DNA of 64,000 nt from CAXBMB01 sp052078155 (GTDB lineage: Bacteria > Pseudomonadota > Alphaproteobacteria > Kiloniellales > DSM-21159). A program made the translations under genes and the position numbers. Positions 1 through 8,589 of this stretch are shown here, piece by piece. The stretch spans positions 1,178,001 to 1,242,000 of the forward strand of contig JBQJBP010000001.1 of NCBI GenBank assembly GCA_052078155.1. Direction: 5' to 3'. Numbering within the stretch: position 1 is the stretch's first letter; every line of letters begins with the position of its first letter. The notes under the pieces were generated by a model that did not search any database, was not told the DNA's origin, and worked only from the letters and a program-made list of their open reading frames with translations.

Positions 1-958
1 TGGAACTGGCAAAAGAACCGAAGACCACAGGCGCACCCTTGCGCACCATCTGGGCAAAAGCCATGCCCGCCATGGCTTCAGCCAGGGTCTGGGTGATGGT
101 GCCCGCCACGGTACAGGGCGACATCGCCCCGGCCAGGATGAAGGGGGCCGTGATGCAGGCCTGGTTGTTGCGGGCATAAACCTTCAGCGCCCCCAACATG
201 GTGTCGTCCCAAACCATGGGTGAGTTGGCGTTGATCAGAGAGATCATCACCGTGTTGTTCTGGACGAACTCCTCACCGAAAAGGATCGACGCCATATCCA
301 CAGAATCCTGCGCCCGTTCCGGCGCGGTCACGGATCCCATGAAGGGTTTGTCGGAAAAGCGCATGTGGGCATAAAGCATGTCCAGATGGCGCTTGTTCAC
401 GGGGATATCACAAGGTTCGCAAACCGTGCCGCCGGAATGGTGCAGAGACGGCAGCATATAGGCCAGTTTCACGAAGTTCTGGAAATCTTCGATGGTGCCA
501 TACCGGCGGTTCCCATCCAGATCCCGGACAAAAGGCGGGCCATAGACCGGCGCAAAAATCGTGTTTCCACCACCGATTTCCACCGTCCGCTCCGGATTGC
601 GGGCGTGCTGCGTGATCATGGAAGGGGCATGATCCTTGATCAGCTGGCGGCAAAGGCCCCGGGGGAAACGAACCCGCTCCCCCTGCACGTCGCAACCATT
701 GGCTTTCAGGATTTCCAGCGCTTCAGGATCATCCCGGAACTCGAGCCCGATCTCCTCAAGAATGGTGTCGGCATTGTGCTCGATGATTTCCAGCGCTTCT
801 TCGTTCAGCACTTCAAACGTGGGAATCTGGCGCTGAATGAACTTAAGCTGCTCAACAGGACCGCTGCGTCGGGCTGCCCGACGGGCCCCTGCCCCGCCGC
901 CACTGCGCCCTTTGCGGCCTGCGCGACCGGCGCGTTGTTCAACAGCTTGCTCACTCAT
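1..958 (-). CDS. Trimethylamine methyltransferase (MttB) family protein, partial
   Basis: The first 319 codons are visible; the 3' end lies beyond the window edge. The protein begins with an Arg/Gly/Ala-rich stretch (residues about 8-31) and then matches the MttB superfamily: phrases such as EEIGLEFRDDPEAL, HHSGGTVCEPCDIPVNK and MVWDDTMLGALKVYARNNQA fit the barrel of corrinoid-dependent methylamine or betaine methyltransferases. The start is the ATG preceded by AGGAG. The position that carries pyrrolysine in true MttB is beyond the visible part, so I cannot tell trimethylamine from betaine-type (MtgB-like) members. It diverges from a dimethylglycine-dehydrogenase-like gene, which points to degradation of an N-methylated compound. 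The family is certain; the substrate is not known. Confidence 0.9.
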   Translation of the reverse strand, partial: MSEQAVEQRAGRAGRKGRSGGGAGARRAARRSGPVEQLKFIQRQIPTFEVLNEEALEIIEHNADTILEEIGLEFRDDPEALEILKANGCDVQGERVRFPRGLCRQLIKDHAPSMITQHARNPERTVEIGGGNTIFAPVYGPPFVRDLDGNRRYGTIEDFQNFVKLAYMLPSLHHSGGTVCEPCDIPVNKRHLDMLYAHMRFSDKPFMGSVTAPERAQDSVDMASILFGEEFVQNNTVMISLINANSPMVWDDTMLGALKVYARNNQACITAPFILAGAMSPCTVAGTITQTLAEAMAGMAFAQMVRKGAPVVFGSFASS

Positions 959-1239
959 GACCCGCTCCTATGGGACAACAACATAATTGGATGCTTCTTT
1001 TGTCGCTCAGCAAGAAAATCCCGCTTACGCACAAGCGACGGCCAAATGTCGTTCCGCGTCGCTCTGACCGTTAAACCTGTATTTTGCTGTCGGGTTTCCG
1101 GTCTGCGTCAGATAAACACTGGAAAAGAGCGACCAAAGCTGTGCACAAGCCAAACTCCAGGATTACCTTGGCTTTCGCTGCCCTGAACGGCAGAAGAACC
1201 GGCGCTTGTTCTTCCATTTATCTGAATAGGAAGGTTCTT

Positions 1240-1257
1240 TTTGCGACATGTCGCAAA
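1240..1257. promoter_or_regulatory. Perfect 18-bp palindrome, candidate operator O1
   Basis: TTTGCGACATGTCGCAAA reads the same on both strands. It lies about 280 bp upstream of the MttB-like start and about 200 bp upstream of the DMGDH-like start. Its 12-bp core recurs with one change at 1414-1425. A dimeric regulator is the simplest explanation, but no regulator gene is visible beside it. Confidence 0.6.
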
Positions 1258-1412
1258 CCCCAAGGGGCGTGTCGCAATCTGGTCTGAGCTTTGTCATTTG
1301 CCTTGCCATCTTGTGGCTAGCTTTTCACAGGCGCAAAATGTCTTAAAACAAGTAGGGTTTGGCAAAAGCACTGCGTCTGTTCTCACCGTTCACCGGTGAC
1401 TTATTCGACGGC

Positions 1413-1426
1413 TGCGACCTGTCGCG
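1413..1426. promoter_or_regulatory. Second palindrome with the same core, candidate operator O2
   Basis: The core GCGACCTGTCGC (1414-1425) differs from the O1 core GCGACATGTCGC at one central base. It lies about 35 bp upstream of the DMGDH-like ATG, where a bound repressor could block transcription or an early transcript. The shared core makes chance unlikely. Confidence 0.5.
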
Positions 1427-1459
1427 GCTTCTTCCTACAAAGGCCATGGGGACTTGGAC

Positions 1460-3901
1460 ATGGAGACTACCGCACGGGTTGTCGTTATCGGCGGCGGCAT
1501 TAATGGCGTAAGCACACTCTATCATCTGGCCAAAAAGGGCTGGACGGACTCTGTCTTGCTGGAGCGGACGGAACTGACGGCCGGGTCCACCTGGCATGCT
1601 GCCGGCCTGCTGCCGCTTTTCAACATGAGCTACTCCGTTGGCCAGCTGCACCAGTACTCCGTAGAGCTTTACAAGAGCCTGGAAGAAGAAACCGGACAAG
1701 CCGTTGGCTTCCACGGCACCGGCAACCTGCGCCTGGCCACCAACCGGGATCGCATGGATGAGTATCGCCTGTATCAGTGTACGGCAGAGACCATCGGCGT
1801 TGAGTCTCACCTGGTTTCTGTCGAAGAGATCAAGAAGCTCTGGCCGCTGATCAATGCCGACGGTCTGGTGGGGGCCCTCTGGCATCCAACCGACGGTCAC
1901 ATTGCGCCGGTGGACATCACCATGGCTCTGGCCAAGGGCGCACGGACCCTGGGCGCCAAAATCCACCAGCACACGGAAGTGTCCTCCATTGAGCGGGACG
2001 GCAACGAGTGGGTCGTGACCTCCAGCAAAGGCACCATCCGCTGCGAACACGTGGTTTGCACCACCGGGAACTATGCCCGCCAAACGGCTCTGAAAGTCGG
2101 CCTGGAAATCCCCGCCATTCCCGTCGAACACCAGTTTATCGTCACCGACGTGGATCCGGTGTTGAAGGAGTACCGCGAAGCCGGTCATGCTGAGCTGCCG
2201 GTTCTGCGTGAATCAGACTCCAGCTACTACCTGCGCGAAGAGCGCAACGGCTGGATCCTGGGCCCCTACGAGAAACACGCCCCGGCCTGCTTTGTGGACG
2301 GCGTCACCAAAGGTTTCGAAAAAGACCTCTTCCCCGGCGACCTGGACCGCCTGCTGCCCCATGTGGAAGCCTGTATCAACCGCGTCCCTTCCTTCGAAAA
2401 CGCCGGGATCAAGGACATCACCAACGGGCCCATTTCCTACACACCCGATGGGAACCCCATGGTCGGCCCGGCCTTTGGTCTGCAGAACTTCTGGATTTCC
2501 GAAGGCCACTCCTTTGGCGTGACCGCAGCCGGCGGCGCTGGCTGGCAGCTGGCAGAATGGATGGTCGAAGGCGAACCTTCCGTGGATATGAACGGTGTGG
2601 ATCCGCGCCGCTTTGGTGTCACCACCAAGCAGTTCGCCAAGCTGAAAAACGAAGAAGCCTACGAGCATGTCTTCGTCAACCACTACCCCATGGAAGAGCG
2701 CGAAGCTGGCCGTCCGGCAAAAACCACGCCCTGCTATGAACGTCTGGACCGGGCTGGTGCTGTCTGGGGAGCCCGCTTTGGCTGGGAACGCCCCAACTGG
2801 TTTGCCGCTGACGGTGAAGAGCGCAAGGACGTGCTGTCCTACCGCCGCTCCAACTGGTTCGAGCCGGTGGGCCGCGAAGTCAAGGCCATGCGTGAACGTG
2901 TAGGCCTGATGGAGCTGTCCTCCTTTGCCAAGTACGAAGTGGAAGGCCCTGGCGCCCGCGCCTGGCTGGATCAGATGGTGGCCAACAACATCCCCAAAGG
3001 CGAAGGCCGGATGATGCTCTGCCACTCTCTCTTCCCGAGCGGCTCCGTGCGTTCCGAATACACCATCAGCCGCATGAGCGACGGCCTGTTTGGCGAGCGC
3101 TTCTATGTGGTCGGCCCTGGTGCCGCCCATGACATCGACTGGGACTGGTTCATGAAAACCGTGCCCACCGATGGCTCCGTTTTCATCCGCGACGTCACCA
3201 CCCAGTACGGTGTGTTCGTGCTGGCCGGTCCGGATGCCCGCAAGGTCCTGCAAAAGCTGGCCGATGCGGATCTGAGCAACGATGCCTTCAAGTGGCTGAC
3301 CATGCAGGAAATCCCTGTTGGCTTCGCCTCAAACGTCCGGGCCCTGCGGGTGAACTTTGTCGGTTCCCTGGGCTGGGAACTGCACCACCCCATCGAGTAT
3401 CAAAACCATCTCTATGATGCGCTGATGGAAGCCGGGAAAGAGTTCGACATCTCCCTGGTGGGCATGCGGGCCATGGATTCCATGCGTCTGGAAAAAACCT
3501 ACCGCCTCTGGGGCACCGATCTGAACGCCGAAAACACCGTTCTGGAAGCCTCCATGAATCGCTTTGTTCGCCTGAACAAAGAGAACTTCATTGGCCGTGA
3601 TGCTTTGGTTCGTCAGCAGGAAGCTGGAGTGCCCAACCAGTTTGTGACCATCGAAATCGATGCGGACGATGCGGATCCCTTTGGCAGCGAACCCATCTTC
3701 ATTGACGGTGAAGTGGTTGGACGTGGCACGGCCGGTGGTTACGGCCACTACGTCAAGAAATCCCTGATGCTGGGATATGTCCGAAGCGAGTTTGCTAAAC
3801 CGGGGACGGAATGCGAAGTCCGCGTTCTGGATCAGCGCCGCCCGGCGCGGATCATTGAAGAAAGCCCCTATGATCCGGAAAACGAAGCTCTGCGGGCCTA
3901 A
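1460..3901 (+). CDS. FAD-dependent dimethylglycine/sarcosine dehydrogenase-like protein with GcvT domain
   Basis: An 813-residue two-part enzyme. The N-terminal half is a DAO-type flavin domain with a dinucleotide motif GGGINGVS at residues 11-18 and GSTWHAAG at 42-49; the His in that motif is the site of covalent FAD linkage in dimethylglycine dehydrogenase and dimethylglycine oxidase. The C-terminal half (from about residue 420) is a GcvT-like tetrahydrofolate-binding domain, with VGSLGWELHHP near 640. Such proteins oxidatively remove N-methyl groups from dimethylglycine or sarcosine and pass the one-carbon unit to folate. The ATG at 1460 is chosen over an in-frame TTG six bases earlier. 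Divergent from the MttB-like gene; the two may act in one betaine or methylamine pathway. The exact substrate cannot be read from sequence. Confidence 0.9.
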   Translation: METTARVVVIGGGINGVSTLYHLAKKGWTDSVLLERTELTAGSTWHAAGLLPLFNMSYSVGQLHQYSVELYKSLEEETGQAVGFHGTGNLRLATNRDRMDEYRLYQCTAETIGVESHLVSVEEIKKLWPLINADGLVGALWHPTDGHIAPVDITMALAKGARTLGAKIHQHTEVSSIERDGNEWVVTSSKGTIRCEHVVCTTGNYARQTALKVGLEIPAIPVEHQFIVTDVDPVLKEYREAGHAELPVLRESDSSYYLREERNGWILGPYEKHAPACFVDGVTKGFEKDLFPGDLDRLLPHVEACINRVPSFENAGIKDITNGPISYTPDGNPMVGPAFGLQNFWISEGHSFGVTAAGGAGWQLAEWMVEGEPSVDMNGVDPRRFGVTTKQFAKLKNEEAYEHVFVNHYPMEEREAGRPAKTTPCYERLDRAGAVWGARFGWERPNWFAADGEERKDVLSYRRSNWFEPVGREVKAMRERVGLMELSSFAKYEVEGPGARAWLDQMVANNIPKGEGRMMLCHSLFPSGSVRSEYTISRMSDGLFGERFYVVGPGAAHDIDWDWFMKTVPTDGSVFIRDVTTQYGVFVLAGPDARKVLQKLADADLSNDAFKWLTMQEIPVGFASNVRALRVNFVGSLGWELHHPIEYQNHLYDALMEAGKEFDISLVGMRAMDSMRLEKTYRLWGTDLNAENTVLEASMNRFVRLNKENFIGRDALVRQQEAGVPNQFVTIEIDADDADPFGSEPIFIDGEVVGRGTAGGYGHYVKKSLMLGYVRSEFAKPGTECEVRVLDQRRPARIIEESPYDPENEALRA

Positions 3902-3934
3902 CCGGACCAGAGGTATACAAGAAAACGGGAGCTC

Positions 3935-4072
3935 TAGAGACAAATCGCTTTAAGCGGAATCACTACGTGATAACGCTTAAAGCGTAAATTTGCCTCTTTT
4001 CAACGGGATAGAGGATGATTCACGGTTTAGTTCCAAGCGCAAAGCGCTTCTAACTAAACCGATCATGCTCTA
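3935..4072 (-). repeat. Dispersed intergenic element, complete copy (reverse orientation)
   Basis: A 138-bp copy of the window's repeated intergenic element, read on the minus strand. It runs from TAGAGACAAATCG on the left to GATCATGCTCTA on the right. It contains the main hairpin (arms GGTTTAGTTCCAAGCGC and GCGCTTCTAACTAAACC around an AAA loop, with a 2-nt internal mismatch) and the small CCTCT...AGAGG hairpin. It starts 33 bp after the DMGDH-like stop codon. Confidence 0.85.
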
Positions 4073-4108
4073 GTTGGCTCCCGTTTTTCTATTCAGCGTC
4101 TGAGTTCC

Positions 4109-4167
4109 AGAGCCAAATCGGTGTCAGTGGACTCACGATGTGATGACACTTGAAGGATGAAACTCTT
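4109..4167 (-). repeat. Dispersed intergenic element, truncated copy
   Basis: Minus-strand match to the right-hand module of the element (AGAGCCAAATCGG, then CAGTGGACTCAC, GTGATGACACTTGAAG). The main hairpin module is absent. It lies beside the complete copy at 3935-4072, so two copies are nested or arranged in tandem between the DMGDH-like gene and the sulfotransferase. Confidence 0.65.
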
Positions 4168-4206
4168 CTCTAAGAGTAAAAGCAGACCTTTCCGTCAGAC
4201 TTAAAC

Positions 4207-5175
4207 CTACGCTTTAGACAGCGATAGATCCTCTTCCCAACGCGACAGATCCAGGCCCGCCAGATCTTCCAGTCGAGCCACGTCTTCTTTGTAGTGGCTG
4301 TGATAAATCTCGTGGGCCAGCGCCGGGTCCAGTTTCTCCGTCCAGCCCGCCTGCAGTTTCAGGACATTATCCATGGCCTGTTCACTGGGGGCCTCCACCT
4401 TGCGTTCCTTGCCATCCACTGTGAGATAAAGTTCGCAAGTGCGTTTGAGAAATCCGCTTTTTCGCTTTTCAAAGAGCGGCAGACTGCCTTTGTTGGAATG
4501 AGGCAGAGGCCGCCCTTTCACCGCCGAGAGATCGACATCCAAAAACATCTCCAGCCTTTCCAGCCAGCTGTCGGTGTCCGCATAAAAACTCTCCAGAGGG
4601 ATCACCATCACCGCGTCCCTGCCAAAGAGCTGAAAAATGGTCTCCAGCCGACCGGCCAGCGGATGAAAATAATAAGGCGGCTGCAGCTTCCACATGTTTT
4701 CAAAAGAAAAATCCAGCTCGAACGGTTCAAAGAGCTGCCAGGTTTTCTTCCTGCGGTGCACCGGTGATCCTTCACACATATGCATCCGAATGTCGTGTTG
4801 ATAGAAGGAAAAGGCGCGCTTTACCGGATTGCGCAACATCATGATGATGCGCTTTTGCGTCGGGAACTCGCGGATGGCTTCCAAAGCCCCCAGTTCGCGG
4901 AAGTAAAGCGGCGTAAAATCGAGAAAGGCCTTTTCTTTCCCCGTGAAACTGTAGAGGCCGTGGTACCAGTCCGGCCCTTTCATCAGGTGCTCATTGAAGA
5001 AATAGGTTTCTTTCTCTGACGGGGTGGCGACGTCCGGCACCAGCTCCAGCAGGTCATGGATTGTGGAGCTGCCACATTTTTCCATCCCCACACCGACAAT
5101 GTGCAGCAGGGAGCCAAACTGCGTTAAGGCCGTTCCGGCTCGCTCTTCAGCGCTGTAAGTGGGGGAAAAAGCCAT
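4207..5175 (-). CDS. Sulfotransferase family protein (paralogue 1)
   Basis: A 322-residue PAPS-dependent sulfotransferase. The 5'-phosphosulfate-binding loop GMEKCGSST is at residues 30-38, and the 3'-phosphate-binding element RNPVKRAFSFYQHD at 115-128. No signal peptide or membrane segment is seen, so it is probably cytoplasmic. In this fold a sulfuryl group is moved from PAPS to a hydroxyl or amine on a sugar, lipid or peptide. A GAGG sits about 8 bases before the ATG. It lies directly downstream, on the same strand, of a close paralogue of nearly equal length; the pair probably arose by duplication. The acceptor is unknown. Confidence 0.88.
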   Translation of the reverse strand: MAFSPTYSAEERAGTALTQFGSLLHIVGVGMEKCGSSTIHDLLELVPDVATPSEKETYFFNEHLMKGPDWYHGLYSFTGKEKAFLDFTPLYFRELGALEAIREFPTQKRIIMMLRNPVKRAFSFYQHDIRMHMCEGSPVHRRKKTWQLFEPFELDFSFENMWKLQPPYYFHPLAGRLETIFQLFGRDAVMVIPLESFYADTDSWLERLEMFLDVDLSAVKGRPLPHSNKGSLPLFEKRKSGFLKRTCELYLTVDGKERKVEAPSEQAMDNVLKLQAGWTEKLDPALAHEIYHSHYKEDVARLEDLAGLDLSRWEEDLSLSKA

Positions 5176-5317
5176 AAAGGGTACCTCAGGGAAAAATCGC
5201 TGTCTTTGTGTTCAATGGGCACTGTCCGGACTCGGAAGCGCCTCACCTGCCATCCCTGTCTACAGCAAGTCCGGTGGTGTTTCATCTCCCCTTTCGTTCC
5301 AATTTCTCAGGCCCTGG

Positions 5318-6283
5318 TCAGGACACCCCGGCTGGGTTCAGTTGCTTTTCCCAGATCGACAAATCCAGTCCGGTCAAGTCCGCCATCCTGTCTACATCCT
5401 CCCTGAAACGGGCATGGAAAACCTCGTTGGCAAAATCCGGGTCCAACTCCCTGGTCCAGCCGGACTGCAGTGACAGGGCGGCATCCACAGCCGATTCATC
5501 CGGCGTGGCAATCAGGCGGGCTTCACCTTCTTCAATGAGAAAGAGCTGCGCGTCTTTCCCCTCACCCTGCCGTTTTTCAAACTGAGCCAAACGCCCCGGA
5601 TTGGCATGGGGAAGCTGCCGGTTTTTGGCTTCAGACAGATCGACACCCAAAAAGGCCTCAAGTTTGTCCAGCCAAAGGTCCTGCTGAGCCACCAGAGCTT
5701 CCAGCGGGATAACCATCACCTTGTCTGCGCCGAACATCTGATAGATCGTCTCAAGGCGTGTTGCCATCAGGCCAAAGTAATAGGGCACGCGCAGGTGCCA
5801 CATGTTTTCGAAAGAAAAGGCCATTTCCGGCTCTTCAAAAAGCTGCCACACCCTCTGGCGTCGTTTTACCGGTTCCCCCCGGCAAAGATGCTGATGAATG
5901 TCATGGTGATAGAAGGAAAAGGCACGCTCTACCGGATTGCGCAGCATTACGATGATGCGCTTTTCCGTTGGAAACTCCCGGATGGCCTCCAGAACCTCCG
6001 CATCGCGAAAATAACCCGGTGTAAAGTCAAGAAAGGCCCGCTCGTGGCCCATAAAGCGATACTGACGGGCATACCACTGTGCCCCTTTTTCCAGGTTTTC
6101 GTTGAAAAAGGCCGTCTCTTTGTTGACGGGGACTGCAACGTCGGCTGCGCTCGCCAAGAGGTCATGTACTGTCGAACTGCCGCTCTTTTCGACACCGACG
6201 CCGACGATGTGCAGCAGTTTGGACAAATGCGCCAAGGCCGGCTGGGCTGCGGCATCACCAGGTAACTCCCGGGCCAGGGGCAT
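5318..6283 (-). CDS. Sulfotransferase family protein (paralogue 2)
   Basis: A 321-residue sulfotransferase closely similar to the next gene downstream. It shares LLHIVGVG, the loop GVEKSGSST at residues 30-38, the segment FLDFTPGYFR and the 3'-phosphate motif RNPVERAFSFYHHD. The start is set at the ATG at 6283 because a clear AGGAG lies just before it and because it gives the same N-terminal length as the paralogue. An ATG at 6337 and a GTG at 6376 would add 18 or 31 residues. The gap to paralogue 1 is 142 bp. The two proteins differ mainly in the C-terminal third, which could mean different acceptors. Confidence 0.87.
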   Translation of the reverse strand: MPLARELPGDAAAQPALAHLSKLLHIVGVGVEKSGSSTVHDLLASAADVAVPVNKETAFFNENLEKGAQWYARQYRFMGHERAFLDFTPGYFRDAEVLEAIREFPTEKRIIVMLRNPVERAFSFYHHDIHQHLCRGEPVKRRQRVWQLFEEPEMAFSFENMWHLRVPYYFGLMATRLETIYQMFGADKVMVIPLEALVAQQDLWLDKLEAFLGVDLSEAKNRQLPHANPGRLAQFEKRQGEGKDAQLFLIEEGEARLIATPDESAVDAALSLQSGWTRELDPDFANEVFHARFREDVDRMADLTGLDLSIWEKQLNPAGVS

Positions 6284-6514
6284 GATCGACTCCTGCACAT
6301 AAAAGACCTCTTCTTCTACCAGCAGTCGTTTTGACATGATAGCTGCCAATCCCAGGGGTAACTGGAGTGGGTCCACAGGCCACAGCTACCGCGCCCTCTC
6401 GACGACTGGCCCGCGATTGACAGAAACGACAAAGAGATAGAAAAAGGCACCTCAACAGGCCTTGCGACCGATGGCCTGTTTCCTCCCCACCATGACAGCG
6501 AAAGCCAGGCTTTT

Positions 6515-7186
6515 ATGAGCGCTTCTCAGTCCTTGCCCCTGACCGCCCAGTTGATCCCGGTTACTCCCTTTCAGCAAAACTGCAGCCTTCTGGTCTGTCA
6601 GAAAACCAACAAGGCAGCCTTTGTGGATCCCGGCGGCGATCTGAAACTCCTCAAGGAGGTGTTACAGAAAAGCGGTGCAACGCTGGAAAAGATTTTTATC
6701 ACCCACGCCCATCTGGACCACGCCGGTGGCGCAGCTGACCTGGCAGAACAATTTGGCGTGCCGATTGAAGGCCCGCATAAAGACGACCAGTTCTGGATCG
6801 ACAAGATGGAAGCCCAGGGCGAGAACTACGGTTTTGAGGGCGTTCGGCGTTTCACACCCGACCGTTGGCTGGAAGGCGGTGACCAGATCTCCTTTGGGAA
6901 CATCACCCTGGATGTCCGCCACTGTCCCGGTCATACCCCGGGACATGTGGTTTTCTTTCACCCGGAAAGCAATCTGGCACTGGTTGGTGATGTGCTGTTC
7001 CAGGGCTCTATTGGTCGAACAGACTTCCCCCGTGGCAACCACGCAGACTTGCTGCGGTCCATTCAGGAAGAACTCTGGCCGCTGGGAGATGATGTGACCT
7101 TCATTCCTGGTCACGGTCAGCCCTCGACCTTTGGTCAGGAACGGCGCAGCAATCCCTTCGTCGCCGACCATGTGCTGAAAGGCTGA
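6515..7186 (+). CDS. Metallo-beta-lactamase-fold hydrolase, YcbL/glyoxalase II-like
   Basis: A 223-residue metal hydrolase. It has the zinc motif HAHLDH at residues 64-69, then His140 (CPGHTPGH), Asp159 (GDVLFQGSIGRTD) and His200 (IPGHG). The ending IPGHGQPSTFGQER and the lack of a C-terminal HAGH domain place it with short YcbL-type glyoxalase II-like proteins, which hydrolyse S-lactoylglutathione or similar thioesters weakly. It is divergent from the sulfotransferase pair. Between its stop and the repeat element at 7215 lies a short imperfect tandem repeat. The substrate is not certain. Confidence 0.88.
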   Translation: MSASQSLPLTAQLIPVTPFQQNCSLLVCQKTNKAAFVDPGGDLKLLKEVLQKSGATLEKIFITHAHLDHAGGAADLAEQFGVPIEGPHKDDQFWIDKMEAQGENYGFEGVRRFTPDRWLEGGDQISFGNITLDVRHCPGHTPGHVVFFHPESNLALVGDVLFQGSIGRTDFPRGNHADLLRSIQEELWPLGDDVTFIPGHGQPSTFGQERRSNPFVADHVLKG

Positions 7187-7214
7187 TCGCTGAGAAGCTG
7201 GTCGCTGGAGCGCC

Positions 7215-7351
7215 AGAGCTTGATCGGTTTGGTTGGAAGCGCTGAGCGCTTGTACCTAAACCGCGAATCATCCTGTAACACGTTGAAAAGAGGCAATTTC
7301 ACGCTACAAGCGTTATCACGCAGTGAGTCCACTTAAAGCGATTTGTCTCTA
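7215..7351 (+). repeat. Dispersed intergenic element, complete copy
   Basis: A 137-bp copy running from AGAGCTTGATCGGTTT to GATTTGTCTCTA. It keeps the hairpin core AAGCGCTGAGCGCTT, the segment TGTAACACGTTGAAAAGAGG and the right module with GTTATCACGCAGTGAGTCC. It begins 28 bp after the stop of the MBL-fold gene. Confidence 0.85.
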
Positions 7352-7431
7352 AAGTCTGCAAAACAGCGTGCTGAAAGAAAGACTGAAGTCAGCCCCTGTC
7401 CTGGCCCTGACCACGTCACTCTTCGTCACCG

Positions 7432-8190
7432 TCACAAATAGGCGAAGCAATCGACCTGAATGCCCTGTGGGGCAGGTTTGACGCTGAAGATCATTTCCGT
7501 GCCGGGTTCCGGGATATCTTCCATGTCAAAACCGGAACGGGTGAACGCGGTCACATGCATGAAGACGTCCCGGCCCGTATCATCATCGACGATGAAACCG
7601 AACCCTTTGGTGCGGTCAAACCACTTCAGAATTCCCTGATGATCCAGGTCGTCTTTTTCTTCTTCACTCAAAGGTGGCCGCAGTTCTGCCTCAACCGGAC
7701 GGTTCGCGGCCGGTGGTGACGCAACAGCCGCAGCGGCAGGCTGATCATAGCTTTCCTGACCGCCACTCTCCTCGCTAAAGCGCATACCGCCTCCCAAGGG
7801 GTAGGCAGGTTGGCCAAGCAAGGGAGAGTCAGGTTGATCGGAACTGCGCTGACCCCAATCCCAGAGATTTTTGGGCCTGACATTCGTTGCCCCCACCGGG
7901 GACAGAGGACGCCGGCGTATCAGGGGCGCGAATTCCAGATCCTGTTCCACCCCCTGTTGCAAACCATTAGACACAGAAGCAATGGACACGACCTGATAGC
8001 CCCGTGGCACAGGTTTGATTTCACATTGCAACTGATCGCCGCCCTGAAGGTGACTGATCCCGGCATCATCCATAACTGAGCGGTGGAAAAAGATGTCTAT
8101 ATCGATATCTTCTACGCGCACAAAACCAAAGCCACGCGTTGCGTTGTAGGATTTTACCGTTGCCAGATGCTTGCTTGTATTTTCAGTCAT
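7432..8190 (-). CDS. Protein with two cold-shock domains
   Basis: A 252-residue protein with one cold-shock domain at each end. The first (about residues 9-74) has ATRGFGFVRVEDIDIDIFFH; the second (about 183-252) has KWFDRTKGFGFIVDDDTGRDVFMH. Each carries the RNP1-like (GFGF) and RNP2-like (IFFH, VFMH) nucleic-acid-binding strands. The middle 105 residues are rich in Pro, Ser, Gln and Glu and look disordered. Double-CSD proteins are common in alphaproteobacteria and bind single-stranded RNA or DNA, often under stress. Long AT-rich DNA upstream fits its own promoter and leader. The specific role is unknown. Confidence 0.88.
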   Translation of the reverse strand: MTENTSKHLATVKSYNATRGFGFVRVEDIDIDIFFHRSVMDDAGISHLQGGDQLQCEIKPVPRGYQVVSIASVSNGLQQGVEQDLEFAPLIRRRPLSPVGATNVRPKNLWDWGQRSSDQPDSPLLGQPAYPLGGGMRFSEESGGQESYDQPAAAAVASPPAANRPVEAELRPPLSEEEKDDLDHQGILKWFDRTKGFGFIVDDDTGRDVFMHVTAFTRSGFDMEDIPEPGTEMIFSVKPAPQGIQVDCFAYL

Positions 8191-8589
8191 TCAATAAACT
8201 AATCTGATGAAAGAATTGGAAAATCAGCGCTTTCAATCAAGGTTCTGCGCCATTGCATTAGAAGCATAATAATAGCGTATTTTCCCATTAAGTCACGGCA
8301 TTACCACGATTATCGAAGCTTTTCTCGCAAAGATAGCAAGCGCCCGGGAAACCAAACCGCCTCCAAGGGAAATGGAGGGAAGTCGTCTCAGCACAACAGT
8401 GGATGACAGAGCGGAATTGCTTTGACAGTTCGACCACCTTTGCCAAGAACTATGCCCTTACCGGGCAGACGAAGCAGGACATTCGTCCTGTCGGCGGCCC
8501 GATAAAAAGGCTTATGTGACGGATACAGATGGCTAGATACAGCCTGATCACAGCACTGGCTTTGTCATAAGAACAAAAGGACACCCAGA
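8191..8589. other. Divergent intergenic region, AT-rich on its left side
   Basis: 399 bp between the double-CSD gene (minus) and the OsmC gene (plus). The first 150 bp are AT-rich; on the minus strand GCTATTATTATGC could supply a -10 box for the CSD gene. No small gene or clear structured RNA is seen. Confidence 0.4.

Larger units (their letters stand above)
959..1459. other. Divergent intergenic region between the MttB-like and DMGDH-like genes
   Basis: A 501 bp gene-free region between two divergently read genes. It holds two palindromes with almost the same core (listed separately) and a further half-site TGTCGCAA at 1270-1277, 21 bp (two helical turns) after the matching half of the first palindrome. 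I see no convincing small gene. It probably contains promoters in both directions, but I cannot assign -35/-10 boxes with confidence. Confidence 0.6.

Noticed and set aside
3935..4072. Element copies as simple rho-independent terminators
   Set aside because: They often follow genes and have hairpins, but lack the run of T and are conserved over about 135 bp, including the far end, which terminators would not need.
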